In this document: piece after piece, positions 1-11,503 of the stretch | Position numbering within the stretch: position 1 is the stretch's first letter | Layout of the letters: the number at the start of each line of letters is the position of its first letter | DNA from: Taenia hydatigena | Lineage: Eukaryota > Platyhelminthes > Cestoda > Cyclophyllidea > Taeniidae | Assembly (NCBI GenBank): GCA_036345935.2 | Contig: JADWOT020001893.1 | Location: 479,986 to 543,985 of the forward strand | Length of the DNA: 64,000 nt | Direction of reading: 5' to 3' | Translations under genes and position numbers: made by a program | The notes under the pieces: model-generated | What the model saw: only the letters and a program-made list of their open reading frames with translations | The model's database searches: none | What the model was told of the DNA's origin: nothing

Positions 1-2911
1 AAAGTTTGGAACAATTAAAGGCTTTGGCAGCGTTTCGTGATGGTATCAGTTAAGCGCGGACCTGAGAGGGTCGTAAAATTGCGCTCTAAATCCTCCAACA
101 GTAAAACGCACCTACACGGCTACTTTGGAGTTCATTCATTTTTCATGTCTGCTCAAAAAGCACACCGCATTTCAAAGAAAGCCTCCAAAGCAAACACAAG
201 ATGTGTTTCTACACATGAAACACTTTTTCATTGTCGCTGGAAGGATTTGCAAATGAGCTACTTTGCAGGAAAGGACGCTCAATCCTGAAGAGATCATGTC
301 AGTTCTCATTGAAGATTGGATAAAGCCATAAAATTCGGCTAAGATGAAAGGCAGGGAAGAGGCGGCCTTAAAAATAATTGCAGTGCTCATAGGTTGCCTA
401 TACAATTAGCCATCAAACCATGCTTATACGATGCCTTAGCATTTGTTGCCGTCGAATGAGCCCCGTGTTTTACAAATTTAGCACTAGTTTCTAGCTCATT
501 TAATGGCTTGACTTGGTAAAATGAGGAATGATGGAATGAACAAATCAGTTAGTCAACGAATGTAGGCTGGGGAGACCTGTTTTGTACCAAACTAACTAAG
601 AAGGCGATGGAAGCCGTTGCAACGTCACTTAACCACCGTTTAGCTAGGTGTTACAGTGCTTAGTCTCCTCATTCGCTCACGCAGATCAACTGACCAGAAG
701 ATGTTTGTGCTAAAGAAATTCATTCGCAACGCAAGAGGAAGTTGGGCGCGCGTCAAATGTGACCCTATTGGGGGAAGAAAATTGGGTTTCCTTGCAAAGA
801 CTCAACCAGCGCTAATTTGAAAACACCACCTTCAAGACGCTTCTTTCACTAATGCCGACAGGAGGCTTAGTTTAACAAAAGAGTGAGCTTCAGCCAAAAG
901 CGGAGTCATTAGAGGTAGGTTAAGTAAGGTCTCGTTTCTGTGCTTGTGGTCAGTGGCGAACGGGGTGCTTAGGGTTAAGTACGACACTTTTAACTCCGCT
1001 TTGTCTCACTCCACCCCAATTCGAAGCGTAATGACGTAAATCAAAAGGCACTTGTGAGTCTTTGACCACGCTGCGATCAACGCAGAGTGAGGTCATGGAT
1101 ATATCTATTTATTTTTGATGGGATACATCAAGATATTTGACATTCGCCCTTCGATTGTTTAAGAACCGATGCCTTCGTTATAGATGGTGTAGCAAATGTT
1201 TGTAAGGTCGGTGGCCAAATAACTCATTTTCGCAGTAATCGAGTTTGGGTGGATGGAGTTGACGTGAAACAACCCAGTCTGATCATTTTACATTTTCGTC
1301 CATCACCTCATGCAAGGATTCACTGCATGATAGCACAGTAGACAGTAGAAGTGGTTAGAGCTCTCACTCCCTCTCTGTGACCAATTAGTCAATGCAGGGT
1401 GATTAGGTGGCATGCCAATGCTCCCTGACTATTTTTGCTGCTTTGTGATTTTGCTTGATGCAAATAGAATGGCTGACATTTCCATTATACCTACTATTTT
1501 GATTCACACATCACTAATTTCATCTTTGACGAATCAACGACTAAGTGACAATTCAATCAATGCGTTGACTCGCGGGCACACAAAACTGTCAAAAGGCGAG
1601 ATGGAGTGGAAGCTAGTTTCATGCACATAATGAAAGTCCTCCTCATCACTCAGACCCTGCCCAATGTAGTGCAAAGTCTGCAAGGGTTGTAGGGTGATCA
1701 TGACATCGGTGAACCTCCATGCCTGTGAGATCTGCCACCAAATGAGGTGAGGTAGGGCGAATTCGCAGTAAATCGGTGCGTCTTTCGTTGTAAAGGCTTA
1801 AGCTGCCTCCAACAGGTGAATCAATTGCAAAATCTCTGTGCTGCGTTTTTTTATTCACTTTGCCAGAGCCATCTGGCATTATTTATTCCACAGTTTTTCC
1901 AATTTCCTTCATTCTACTGATGACCGACTCAGTATTCCGTTTCGCTGTGAGATTTGTTTGGCTTGGTTTTCATGTTCTCTTTATATAATTTAGCGCATCC
2001 CAGCCTTTAAATTTGAATTTGATACAAGTCCTTCCTTGTTGCAATGTAATGCTTCCTTCTTTATTTCTAACCTTGAATGATTTTTTACTTTTTTCTTTGT
2101 TAATGCAGCTTTTGTGTTTGAATGCATTATGGGAAATGCCACGCCTTTTTGATTTGCATCTGCTTTACTGCCACTCTGCCTATCAATCACAAAGTCATTA
2201 AATCTCATTAGTTTTCAATTCACTCGGTGGCTATCAGGTGATTTAAGTGGAATTTTACAGCCAAAGGCTTAAATGCAGTAAAGTACATTTCCAAACATGA
2301 TTTTCGGCAATAACTACAGATCCTCTTACACTTTGTCAATTCTCTTTTGAGAGTGTAGAATACTTCTTCTGCTCTCCCAGGGCTATCTTCCAGCGGTGAG
2401 GAGCCACTCGGTTTGCTTGTCTCTGTGTCTTCTCCCTCTTCTAGACTTAAACATCACACAATCTGCCAGTAATTACGAAAGCATTCTTGTTTTCAAGAAT
2501 GGAACATCCAATTGTGTGGAAGACACAGTTGTTAAGAGGCTACCGAATTCATCTTATTAACTTCTAGCTTCTGGCTTTTTAATCCCTGAATGGTCAAGCA
2601 TGTAGCCAAATTCATCCGTTAATGAACATTAATTTAATCAGACCAAAGCAGATCGAATCGCTGATTTGCGAGGCAATCACGAGTGCACATTTTCACAGAC
2701 AAAGGGCCAAGCTCAACAAAACAATGAGTTCTGCCAGAAAATACAGTTGAACTATTAGTTAAGGCGCTATTGGCACTGGCAGTTATTTTGAATTGCTGAC
2801 AAGGCACACCACACTCGACAATCAATTACGCCACAATTACGCCCAGATAAGCAATGTCATTCCCAGACTGTACTCCCTTTTACTCGTAAATTTTTCTTGT
2901 TTCCTGTGCAG

Positions 2912-3065
2912 GATTCCTCCTCCTCAACCTGTGGACACACACGATGAGTCACACTCGAGGAGGAAAACACACTCCTTTCTGCCAATAAACCTATCCCATG
3001 ATAAAGGCAGCACTTTCTTTCTGAGATGGGAGCAAAAAGACCTGCCATTTGCTCATGCTGATTAA
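2912..3065 (+). other. Possible terminal coding exon, weak
   Basis: The 20 bases before 2912 are strongly pyrimidine-rich and end in CAG, a good 3' splice site. The frame that follows is open for about 50 codons, starting Ile-Pro-Pro-Pro-Gln-Pro and ending in TAA at 3063-3065. Unit 3 keeps the frame with several replacements; unit 2 has a TAA about ten codons earlier (Trp-Glu-stop). No upstream exon with a matching phase was identified and no domain is recognisable. It could equally be a chance open frame. Confidence 0.12.
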
Positions 3066-3511
3066 AAACCACATACCTACAAAGCAGCGGGCGCATTTCA
3101 ACTAAGGTGGTGACTAGGCGTGCTCCCACCTCCCTTCCTCTAGCACTTTGGCTGCAACTGCTGCTCACTAGGCCAGTGAGTAAGCCCAATGCGGCGACAA
3201 AAGATAGCGAAGACAAAAACTGCTAGGAAGTGCCATCACACTTTGAGAGTAGGAATTGTGGTTGGTTGTGCCAGATAAAGTTTGAAGTTAATGTACATCC
3301 ATAGGCACACACACTTAGTGGACAGTTCCGAAGCAATTATTGAACTCATTTTCAAGCTCTCAAATGACTAACGAGACGTGGCACGGCATCCGAAATCTCG
3401 AAACTTAACTGACAAAGAAAGTAAACTTGAAAAGAACACTTTGCTTTGTTAATTCTTGGCATTTATTTTGGCCAAGCTTGAAGAGCTGGCATGGAATCCA
3501 GAACGTGAGCA

Positions 3512-3926
3512 TCATCTATACGGTCCGTGAAAGAAGTGAACAGGTTGACAGTCATGGAGATTCGTTGTCGTCTATCACTGAACCGTATCATGTCGTGTGG
3601 AATCCACCAGCAACCAGTACCACTTTTCCTTTGTTGCACGCAGTGCATTGAACAGCATTGCAGCGACAACGAACACCTCACTTTTATGACACTTGAAGCA
3701 CGTCAATGAAAGCGGCTCATCTTTTCTAAAACCAAAGTGGTCCATCATCCAAACTCAGAGGTTAGGGAGACCCGCGACTACGTATTTGAAAGTGCACGTT
3801 ACTTTTATGCACCACCGTGACTTTGTGAATTACTGTTTGCGTAACAGGAGACTTTAGGAAGCAGTTGGAAGTGTAGATTAATATTAAAGCTTCCACATGT
3901 CCACAAACAAGGTCACACACATATTA
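3512..3926. other. 415-bp segment present only in unit 1
   Basis: Units 2 and 3 read continuously from GAACGTGAGCAT into TATAAGCTTTTGG, whereas unit 1 has about 415 extra bases between these flanks. Inside is a perfect 10-bp inverted repeat, TTCGTTGTCG at 3561-3570 and CGACAACGAA at 3664-3673, and a shorter pair around ATACGGT/ACCGTAT near the left edge. No clean target-site duplication, poly-A tail or long terminal repeat is visible, and no coding frame is convincing. It may be a non-autonomous mobile insertion, or ancestral sequence deleted from the other units. Confidence 0.6.
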
Positions 3927-6900
3927 AGCTTTTGGAAGCTTCCAACCTCATGCGCACATCTACCTAGTGTGAGATTTAATAGTTTAGCTAGTGTTTTGGC
4001 ATGGCAAGGCTCACTTTTAACAGGCATGCTGGATAGTGAGGCGTTTATTCTGAAATGAATTGTTGCTTCGAATAGCCATTAATAAGCTAAGTAGACTTGT
4101 GCAAAGAACGCGTTGGGGATGTTGCTGACAAAGAGCTCCGCATATTTACCCAATTTCATCTTTTAGCAGTCACTCATCAGGCAAGCCAGATGAAAGAACC
4201 ATTTGAATGGCCATCATCAATTGCTTTGATGTGCCTAACTAAATCGTCTGTCCTTTCAATCTAACGAAATACAAATGAGCAAGTTATGATGATCATTTGC
4301 TTGTTCAATCAAAAGGTTTAGAGTACATGGATGAAGTGCAAACTCTCAACTTTGGAAGCTCCAGAGGAACACAAAGACGGTTTAAAGCCAAATATTCGCC
4401 ATTTAACCACTGCATCTGTGTCGGCTTTGTTAATTTTAGTAGCAAGTATCCCATGCGGAGGCAAATTTCTTGCTCCATTTGCTACATGACCTTCTAAAAA
4501 AGCCTCACTGAGGGACATCTTGCCAGAAATGCTTGAGAAGTAGTCGGAAAGAAGCTTGCATATGGCAATGTGAGTCTACAAACTACTATAATTAGGCTCG
4601 CAAAGGATCTACTGGCTACAATTTACTCGCCAGCTGCCTCCTTATTCCATATTTAGTAGTGGATGGCCCTTCTGAGGTTCAGCGCATTGCCGTAGATGGT
4701 CTGGAATAATAACAAAGACGACCAGGCTGAAAAGCAGCTGGTTCTTGGTTGTCGATGCCGACACCTTCATCTTGGAAGCTTTTGTGTAGCTGCAGCTGGA
4801 AAATCAAACCCACACTGATTAGTAGATGAGGGGATGGCAAAGATAATTCACAGAGGACGCATGCACATGATAAGTGTGCGTCATATGCAACAGTAATAGA
4901 ACCGCATCATTCTACCACCATTGTCATCACTTATTCAAACTCTAAGAAATGAACACGTCTACTATTAGGCGACCTCCATTTACGCAGATCATACTGTGTT
5001 CCAATGTGAATAGCAGTGAGTCACTTTCATTGCAGTCATGTCTGCTGAGATCTTCTGCAAAGAAATCGTAGCAATAGTTGGAGTCGTTAAACTAGGAAGA
5101 CGAAAGGACCAAAGCTCCAGAACTGCTATGTTCACTCAGGCTTCTGCCAACTCCATCATCTTGCATAGGCTGCGTGGGGTGATGGCGGTCTGCATCAAGG
5201 CATGCGCATAAGTCGATTCCAAATGTGAAAGTTTCGTGGATGACTAAATAATGGCAGCTTCACTAGCTTGCGATCATCTCATTCAATTATGACTAATACG
5301 AAATGCGATGCTGTGCTCGATTAAATAAATAAGTCGTTTGCTTTAAAGAGAAGATTTGGCACAACATGTGAGTTGAATAGATCATCACTGGAATGTACAA
5401 ACCTCGTCCGGTGGGCATAAGCTTGCCTACCACCCCAGTGTTGCAAACCACTCTGTTTCTGAAATCCAACGGCTGCATAAATCAGTTCTGCCTCTATCCC
5501 ATGACAGACTTTGTGGCATGGAAAAACAGTGAAATACATGTGTTTGCTTTTGTGAGGCAGAATAATTTCTAACAGAATGACTGGTCGAAAGTGTTTCAGG
5601 TGCCATAGATTGCGCCTGCCTTGACTTTGGTAGCTGATTTTATAAAGAGGTGAAGCTGTGCCTGTATATTTTTACTAGGCTAGAGCTTCAACAACGGCAA
5701 CTTACGTCCTTCTGATATCGAAGAATGGTAACTGCAAATAAGCAGTGAGTTAACAGCAAAGTAAGTCCAAAATTAAAAAAACATCTACAATTTGATTTGC
5801 TGGAATCACGAATGTAATTTGGCAATGAAGTGTACGATTGGCAGAAACGTATCCGAAATATTTTTGGCACCAACTCCCAGGCTGTGCAAATTCGGTGCGA
5901 ATGGTCAAAAATTTAGTAGAATGCACAAAATATTGGCAGACCAAGAAGTACCAACAATCACAAATGCTTGAGTAGGATCTGTTTAGGGTTCTTCCTACAT
6001 TTTGCAATGAAAATAAGGACTCACAAAACGAACCCCTTGTATTGGTGGCCAACCAACTCCCAGCTCAATATGAAGCACGCCTATCACAAGGCTCTTTGCT
6101 ACAAACTAGAGTCAGATACTATTTGCATTTACTTGCCTCAAGTCTTTGCTGCCAAAGAACAACTAAGCGCTTTCTTTTCAAATAACTGCCCCTCTTACCA
6201 TGCTTCAAGCACAGCAGTCATAAATCCTAACGCCGTTTTAAAATAGACAAGAGAACTGGGTCGTATGTTCTGCAACATGTTATTGTGACTCTCCAATTTC
6301 CTGTACCTCATTAAAGGGTGCCCCAAGTCTGACATTGTGGCGTCATTTTAGGGGAAAAATCAAACTACTAACAATCGCATAACTGGAGGTAGCCAAGCTT
6401 AACCACATCACATGGGCAGATTATGCTCACCTACGACTCGCTAAATGCAAAAATGCGTGACACTGACAAACTTGTCTAAATATGACTAATAAGCACCCAC
6501 AATCCCAGTCACCAAATGTGCACAAATTGGCATTCGCAAATCCTACGTTCAGGCTGTGGGGTGAGGCGAATAATGGAAGGAATCAGAACCATTGTGGGTC
6601 TAGATGTTCCATCCTACATCATAACAGCCACATAGGAGAGAGTAAAATCCCACTACAACAAAGGTAGCGGGTGTTTTAGCCCACCGTTTGACAAGTGAGG
6701 CAAACTCCTTGCCCCAAATACCACCTAGTGGGGTAGTGGCCATGGGCCAATCTATGCGGCTGTTTGACGTTTGATCCACTAAGTTGTCGCAATTGTTCCT
6801 GGTCCTGGGGGCAGCATTTCGGATTGTTCATGTCGTCATTACACTGGCACGTCCCATTCGCCATCGAGAAATGCAAATTGTCATTTGGCAGTGAGTCAGT

Positions 6901-9036
6901 AGACATAAAAGCCCAAGCAATAGTGGGTGGTCCCTTCAATTAAACTAAAGCACGTCGAAGGCAAATGCAGTGGCAGTATCAACAACAAAAACAGAAGCCT
7001 GCTCTAGACTTTCCATAACTATAAACATAGGAACATTATGAAATCGGCGTGTTCGATCCCAGCTTCGTCAATTCGATAGTTGGTGTAAAGCTTAGCCATC
7101 CCTCCCACTGGACATTTCACTTGTGACTGTGGCGGTTCTCTTTATCCTCTTCAGCGTCTTGCACTTAATGTCTTAGCAAACAGATACCATGTTAATATTC
7201 CACCGGCAACAATAATCTCAATAGTCGATGAATTCACTGTGTTAGAAATGAGCAAATCGAGTCGAGCATAAGTCGGTGAATGTTGTGCATAGGCTGAAAG
7301 ACAATTCAATGTCGGGTTTCGGTCGATTCGTGCTCCTCAAGCCACAAGCCCGTGAACTAACAGCAGCATGACTTGAAGTGGGTAAGTAGCTCAAAGCAGC
7401 TCATTTGGAGGAGAGTTTGAAATGAGGATGCTACTTGACTAAGCACGTCTCATCCTGAGGTTGGAATGCTGACACACCCGAAAATGCCTGGTCTCTCTAG
7501 AACTTCTCCTCCTCAGGATTCGCTGCATAGAAATGATTCCTCACCAAATCATTAGGCCGCTTTGTTTCTGAAACACTCCTAGGCAATTCCTGTTGCATGT
7601 TGAAACAAGCTGCACAATAACAGTTCACATTTGCACGCTTTGTTCCTCAGTAACTGAATGGTTGGATAAACAACGATTGAATAAATATTTTGACTTACGA
7701 GAGGAAAAGTGGCCTAATGATCAAACAGTTTGAAAGGACTAGATGATATAATTGCCGTGGAGAGAAAATCATGTGAGGTTAGCGAAAATGTACTTCAGCT
7801 TAGAGCAACAAATATTGGAGGCATTTTACTGCATATATTGAGGAGTCGATGTGAGTTTAATGAGTCTGTCTCGAAGTCCAACTGAATGCTTTATTCAAGT
7901 GCCTAAAGATGACAACGTGAGGACGGATGATTGTTTATTATTTTAAAGAAGTGTATTTTTAAACACACTTAGTAACTGTCGCTAAGACCAGACACTAGTC
8001 AAAATCCATCACAATATAATGCGTTTGGTTTCATTAATGACAAACGCGTCCTTGCCAGTGGGTGATGGGTGAAGGTGCCAAGGCCAACGATGTGAAGTGG
8101 GGATTTATCCTTTTTTTCATGGACCCTCAAGTATAGATATGAATTCAAGTCGAAGTTAAAGAGGACCCTAAAATGATTACGACAGGACCATCATTCTGGA
8201 GGGTGGGCTTTGCTTCATTGTCAGTTACGAATCGCTAACCTGTTGTAATACTCATCAAGCACCATCCATTTAAAACTACGTCTGACTGTCCAGAATGTCC
8301 ATTGGCGGGACATGCATCGATGATCCACTCAGATTTGGAGTTCCCAAGTGATGAGCATTCGAAGAATGAAGCTGTTTACTCCGAAGGCTAATAGTTTATA
8401 AATACATGCAGAATTGATTTGCCTGAATTCATCTGAGTGTTCTATGGACTTGTTTGCTTTCATCTTTACTTTCCGAGCTGGTATAATTGGTTTGATAGAT
8501 TGTGTGTTCGAAAATTCCAATTGTAGGACACCGCTCCATTCATGTAGTGCAATGCTGTCCACCAGCTCGATAGCCTGTGCCTAGACTGGCTCAATGCTTT
8601 ATGTTGACCATTAGTACTTGCCATAAAATCTTCTTCTATCCCAATTTCCTAGCTCCAAACTATTGTTATTATTGTGTGAACAGTTACTACAAACTCTCAC
8701 ATTTCTTCGATTCGACCTGCATACCAGTGGTGTGCAGAAGTGACCTTCTCATGTAGGTGTCATCATGAATGCACTTTTAATTTAACGCACCCTACATTGT
8801 TTCCCAGTTGCCATAAAACATCCTCTTAACTCCAAAGCAACCATTGGACCTTCGCATATTTCGCTTTCCTGCTCTGATTTTAAGGCTGCTCATCCTCGAT
8901 TTGGGCAAGCCCGTGTTTTAAGTGTCAATCCAGTGAATGACATTCATCCACTATGCAACCACTCGCTCCCTACTCGACCCTCCTTATGGCAAGAACTTCA
9001 AAGGCTCACGCAATCGCGTGATCTGGGTCACCTTAT

Positions 9037-9140
9037 ACCGGAAGTTGCTTGGACGGATTGACAGCTAATTTCAGGCAAGATGATTGCACCATGGTGGACT
9101 TCAACTCATGCAAGTTACTTCCGCTACCTCGGTATAAAAG
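9037..9140 (+). promoter_or_regulatory. Core promoter of Kunitz gene 1 (TATA box at 9133-9140)
   Basis: TATAAAAG at 9133-9140 starts 57 bp before the ATG, leaving room for a start site about 25-30 bp downstream and a short 5' leader. ACCGGAAGT at 9037-9045 matches the core recognised by ETS-family factors; that assignment is by motif only. The whole stretch is almost unchanged in units 1 and 2, and nearly so in unit 3, with identical spacing. Confidence 0.65.
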
Positions 9141-9189
9141 ACCGCACAGGAGACCACTTTGACACACTACCGATCTGGCTTGTCGCATA

Positions 9190-10051
9190 ATGCTCAAAAT
9201 CACTGCTCTGTGCATCATCCTTCTGCTCTGTCAAGGTAAGATTATGTTTCACCTAGTTAAACGAGATTCACGTTAAAATTTACCAAAGCAAGTTGTTTCC
9301 AAGCAAAGTATATGGAAATCCCTTTTGTGGTGGCATGCATTGTCTTGACGAATTGAGTGGATGCATCAACTACCTGGACGTGGTCTTAATTCACTTGTGG
9401 AAAACAAAGTCGAATTTGAGGATTCAATAAGTTATATCAAGTCATCAGTTTATGATGAGTGTTTAGCATTGCCGGTACTCGCACATCTTGTTGCCAACCA
9501 ATATCTCATTTCATCCTTCGATACAACTACCTTGTAGACATCGTGGTCGACAGCAAATGCAATCCTGACAGCATTAGACTTTTATCTTCGTTAGGGCACA
9601 ATGAACACACTTCAATCTATACATAGGTATTCAATCTTCCTTCCTTGCTTTTTTCTTATTGGGCGCAACCATCATCCTTGCATGATGAACTGCAACTACA
9701 CAACTGTACCTCTGGCTAGAAGGAGCTTCAACCCATTCATGCCATTTGTGCTTCAGAGCTCAAGAAATTCTGATTATCTCTATAATTTCTACAGCCTCAT
9801 TCGCTGTATTTCCGGGTTGCTACGAACCCCACTCGCCTGGACCATGCCGAGACTACAGCATCAACTACTACTACGATGCCCAAAACAACACATGCCAGCC
9901 CTTCTACTACGGAGGTTGTGGTGGCACTCGCAACCGCTTCTACAGCTGGAAGGCCTGCATGTTCGTCTGCACCAGACGCGACTATGCTTGGATCCTCAAA
10001 CCTGAGTATTCTGATGAAGCATGGGCGGATCTGAATGGGGAGAGAAAGTAG
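9190..10051 (+). CDS. Secreted Kunitz-domain protein, copy 1; join(9190..9235, 9795..10051)
   Basis: Predicted secreted single-domain Kunitz (BPTI-type) protein of 100 residues. Exon 1 encodes a hydrophobic signal peptide starting MLKITALCIILLLCQ and ends at a GTAAG donor in phase 1. Exon 2 follows a TTTCTACAG acceptor and ends in TAG. Signal cleavage is likely after Ala19. Cysteines at 24, 33, 49, 57, 70 and 74 have exactly the Kunitz spacing 8-15-7-12-3, and the family's Gly-Pro-Cys, Phe33, Gly36-Gly37, Asn43 and Phe45 (BPTI numbering) are present. The predicted P1 residue is Arg34, but P1' is Asp35 instead of a small residue, and the usual Arg20 is Asn. A 26-residue tail rich in Trp, Asp and Glu follows the last cysteine. 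Related tapeworm proteins are secreted and either inhibit serine proteases or block cation channels. Which activity applies here cannot be read from sequence. Confidence 0.93.
9236..9794 (+). other. Intron of Kunitz gene copy 1 (559 bp, phase 1)
   Basis: GT at 9236 and AG at 9793-9794, with donor AAG|GTAAGA and acceptor TTTCTACAG. It separates the signal-peptide exon from the mature-domain exon. The introns of the other two copies have the same 559-bp length but carry scattered substitutions. I see no nested gene in it. Confidence 0.88.
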
Positions 10052-10119
10052 TGCAATGCAAGAATGCCTGTTCCTTAGCTTCTCAAAATAGTTTTGTTTA
10101 GTGTATGAAGAAGTGAGAC

Positions 10120-10125
10120 AATAAA
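10120..10125 (+). terminator. Polyadenylation signal AATAAA, Kunitz gene 1
   Basis: AATAAA begins 69 bp after the stop codon of the gene and recurs at the same distance in units 2 and 3. This implies a very short 3' UTR. Confidence 0.65.
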
Positions 10126-10514
10126 GGTTGGATGATAATTACACACTTGTAACGCACAAGATGGGCAGGTTAAAGAATGGATGAAGGAGATGCTGCGAAC
10201 TGAGCCAGTTTGCGTATGAGGAGGTAGAGACTTTAGGATAGACAGCTTGGTGAGGGCTAGAGGAAAAGTAGGAACGAAGACGGTCAACAACACTATTTAA
10301 ACTAATATTATTTGCTATTAGAAGTAAATTATTTGCTGATGGTTAAATAACTTAGGAAGGTTACTCTATGTAGTTCTGTTCCAACGAGGCGTAATTGCAG
10401 CCTTTGATTTTGGGAGTTTTTGCGGACTTGAGTTATGAATATCAAGGTCTAGCCCTAATTCGATAGCGTTTTCAAATTGCTGTTGAATAAAGTGGCAACA
10501 GTCTTCCGGATGTA

Positions 10515-11503
10515 TCCAGTGGCATGTATGCAGGTGCTGCAAAATAACTTTAAATTTCTGCCATTAATGCCGTTATTGTTGGCAGTTAAAAGCCTTTTCT
10601 GCATTTTCGTAAACTGCGAATCTTATTGTCATTTGATGACACGCCTTTGGCATTGCAATGGCAGCTTCTGGTCGTACGCTATGAGGAGTTAAGAGCCACT
10701 TAAACAAAAGCAGCTGCTCATAATCATCCATTTTGGCCAAGGAAATAAACACAATGACGACTTTACGATCCTGCTTAAGTATCTGATTATGAAAGTGGGC
10801 TGCTTTCCATCTGCATTTAGCCGTTCACTTTATAATAAAGAACGGAGATTAATGTACATAATCGGGTTTCCTTTAATCATCGTTGCCTTTCATAATGTGC
10901 CGACTGGATATTTTCCCAATGTGATTTGTTAAAAGTCAAAGATGCAGACACTGCCATCAACGAGGCAGCCTGCCGACGTCGAAATGAAAGCTTACTTATT
11001 TCTGCTTCGGCCAGCAGGCAATTTTGATGCACTGATCTTGTAGGACCTGATAGCGGAGAAGATGGTGGGTTACGTTTTGCTTGGATGCGTGATTACTTAT
11101 GCCAACTCAGCAGTTTTTGAAGATAGTACTTCCGTTTGATGTCATGGTTCCGGCCTTGTTCATGGCCTCCAAGTCCTTCCTTTTTGGTCAGGGGGGGGGG
11201 GTGGCTGAAGTGAATTAATTATGATTCGTGCGACGCATAATGGGTCTTTTAACGAAAATAACCTTGTGTTATTTTCTTGGCCAATATAGATATTTATGAG
11301 TAGCTGCTTTTGTTTAAGTGGTTTTCAACTCCTCTTAGCGTAGAAGCAGGAGCTGCCATTACAATGTCAAAGGCATGCCACCAAATGACAATAGGATTTG
11401 AAGTATACGAAAATGCAGAAAAGGCTTTTAACTGCCAACGATAACGGCATTAACGGCAAGAATTCAAAATTTATTTTGCAGCACGTGGTTACATGCCACT
11501 GGA
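10515..11503. repeat. Fold-back element of unit 1: ~240-bp inverted arms, ~507-bp spacer
   Basis: The plus strand at 10515-10756 matches the reverse complement of 11264-11503 at roughly 80-85% by eye. Both arms begin TCCAGTGGCATGTA at the outer ends and finish at TTGGCCAAG...CACAA at the inner ends. Outside TCCAGTGG the similarity stops abruptly. The outer ends resemble terminal inverted repeats of a non-autonomous DNA transposon; the CAGTGG termini are compatible with hAT-type ends, but no 8-bp target duplication is seen. No transposase frame is present in the spacer. A transcript through it could form a long imperfect double strand. Confidence 0.75.
11191..11201 (+). repeat. Homopolymer run of 11 G
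   Basis: Lies in the spacer of the fold-back element. Unit 3 has 10 G at 61204-61213. Unit 2 has an unexpanded GGTTGGAGGG sequence in the same place. Confidence 0.9.

Larger units (their letters stand above)
1..9036. other. Upstream spacer of Kunitz gene 1, no convincing gene
   Basis: About 9 kb without a supported gene. The only coding-like signal is a pyrimidine-rich 3' splice site ending at 2911, followed by a 50-codon open frame ending at 3065; the frame is intact in unit 3 but stops early in unit 2. An 87-codon cysteine-containing minus-strand frame at 6676-6939 stays open in all three units (see findings). A unit-1-specific insertion lies at 3512-3926. I saw no tRNA, simple-sequence array or transposon protein. 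Confidence 0.6.

Noticed and set aside
2857..3216. A 119-codon minus-strand frame with a hydrophobic start resembling a signal peptide
   Set aside because: It starts at TTG, is frameshifted by an extra A in unit 2, and its conservation tracks recent duplication. There is no domain or splice support.
7040..7070. GTTCGATCCC resembling a tRNA B box
   Set aside because: The flanking bases do not form a T-arm stem, units 2 and 3 differ within the motif, and no matching A box or cloverleaf is present.
8329..8562. A 77-codon minus-strand frame open in three units
   Set aside because: It begins at GTG and has no motif. Its similarity among units is no greater than that of neighbouring non-coding sequence.
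9033..9218. A 61-codon minus-strand frame conserved in all units
   Set aside because: It is the antisense of the Kunitz promoter and first exon; conservation of that region explains why it stays open.
9601..10005. A 134-codon plus-strand frame running from the intron into Kunitz exon 2, also long in units 2 and 3
   Set aside because: It overlaps the Kunitz exon in another frame. Its second half is just the shifted reading of the conserved domain, and the first half is intron.
10515..11503. Assigning the fold-back to the hAT superfamily from its CAGTGG termini
   Set aside because: No 8-bp target duplication flanks it, no transposase is present, and six terminal bases are not enough for a family call.
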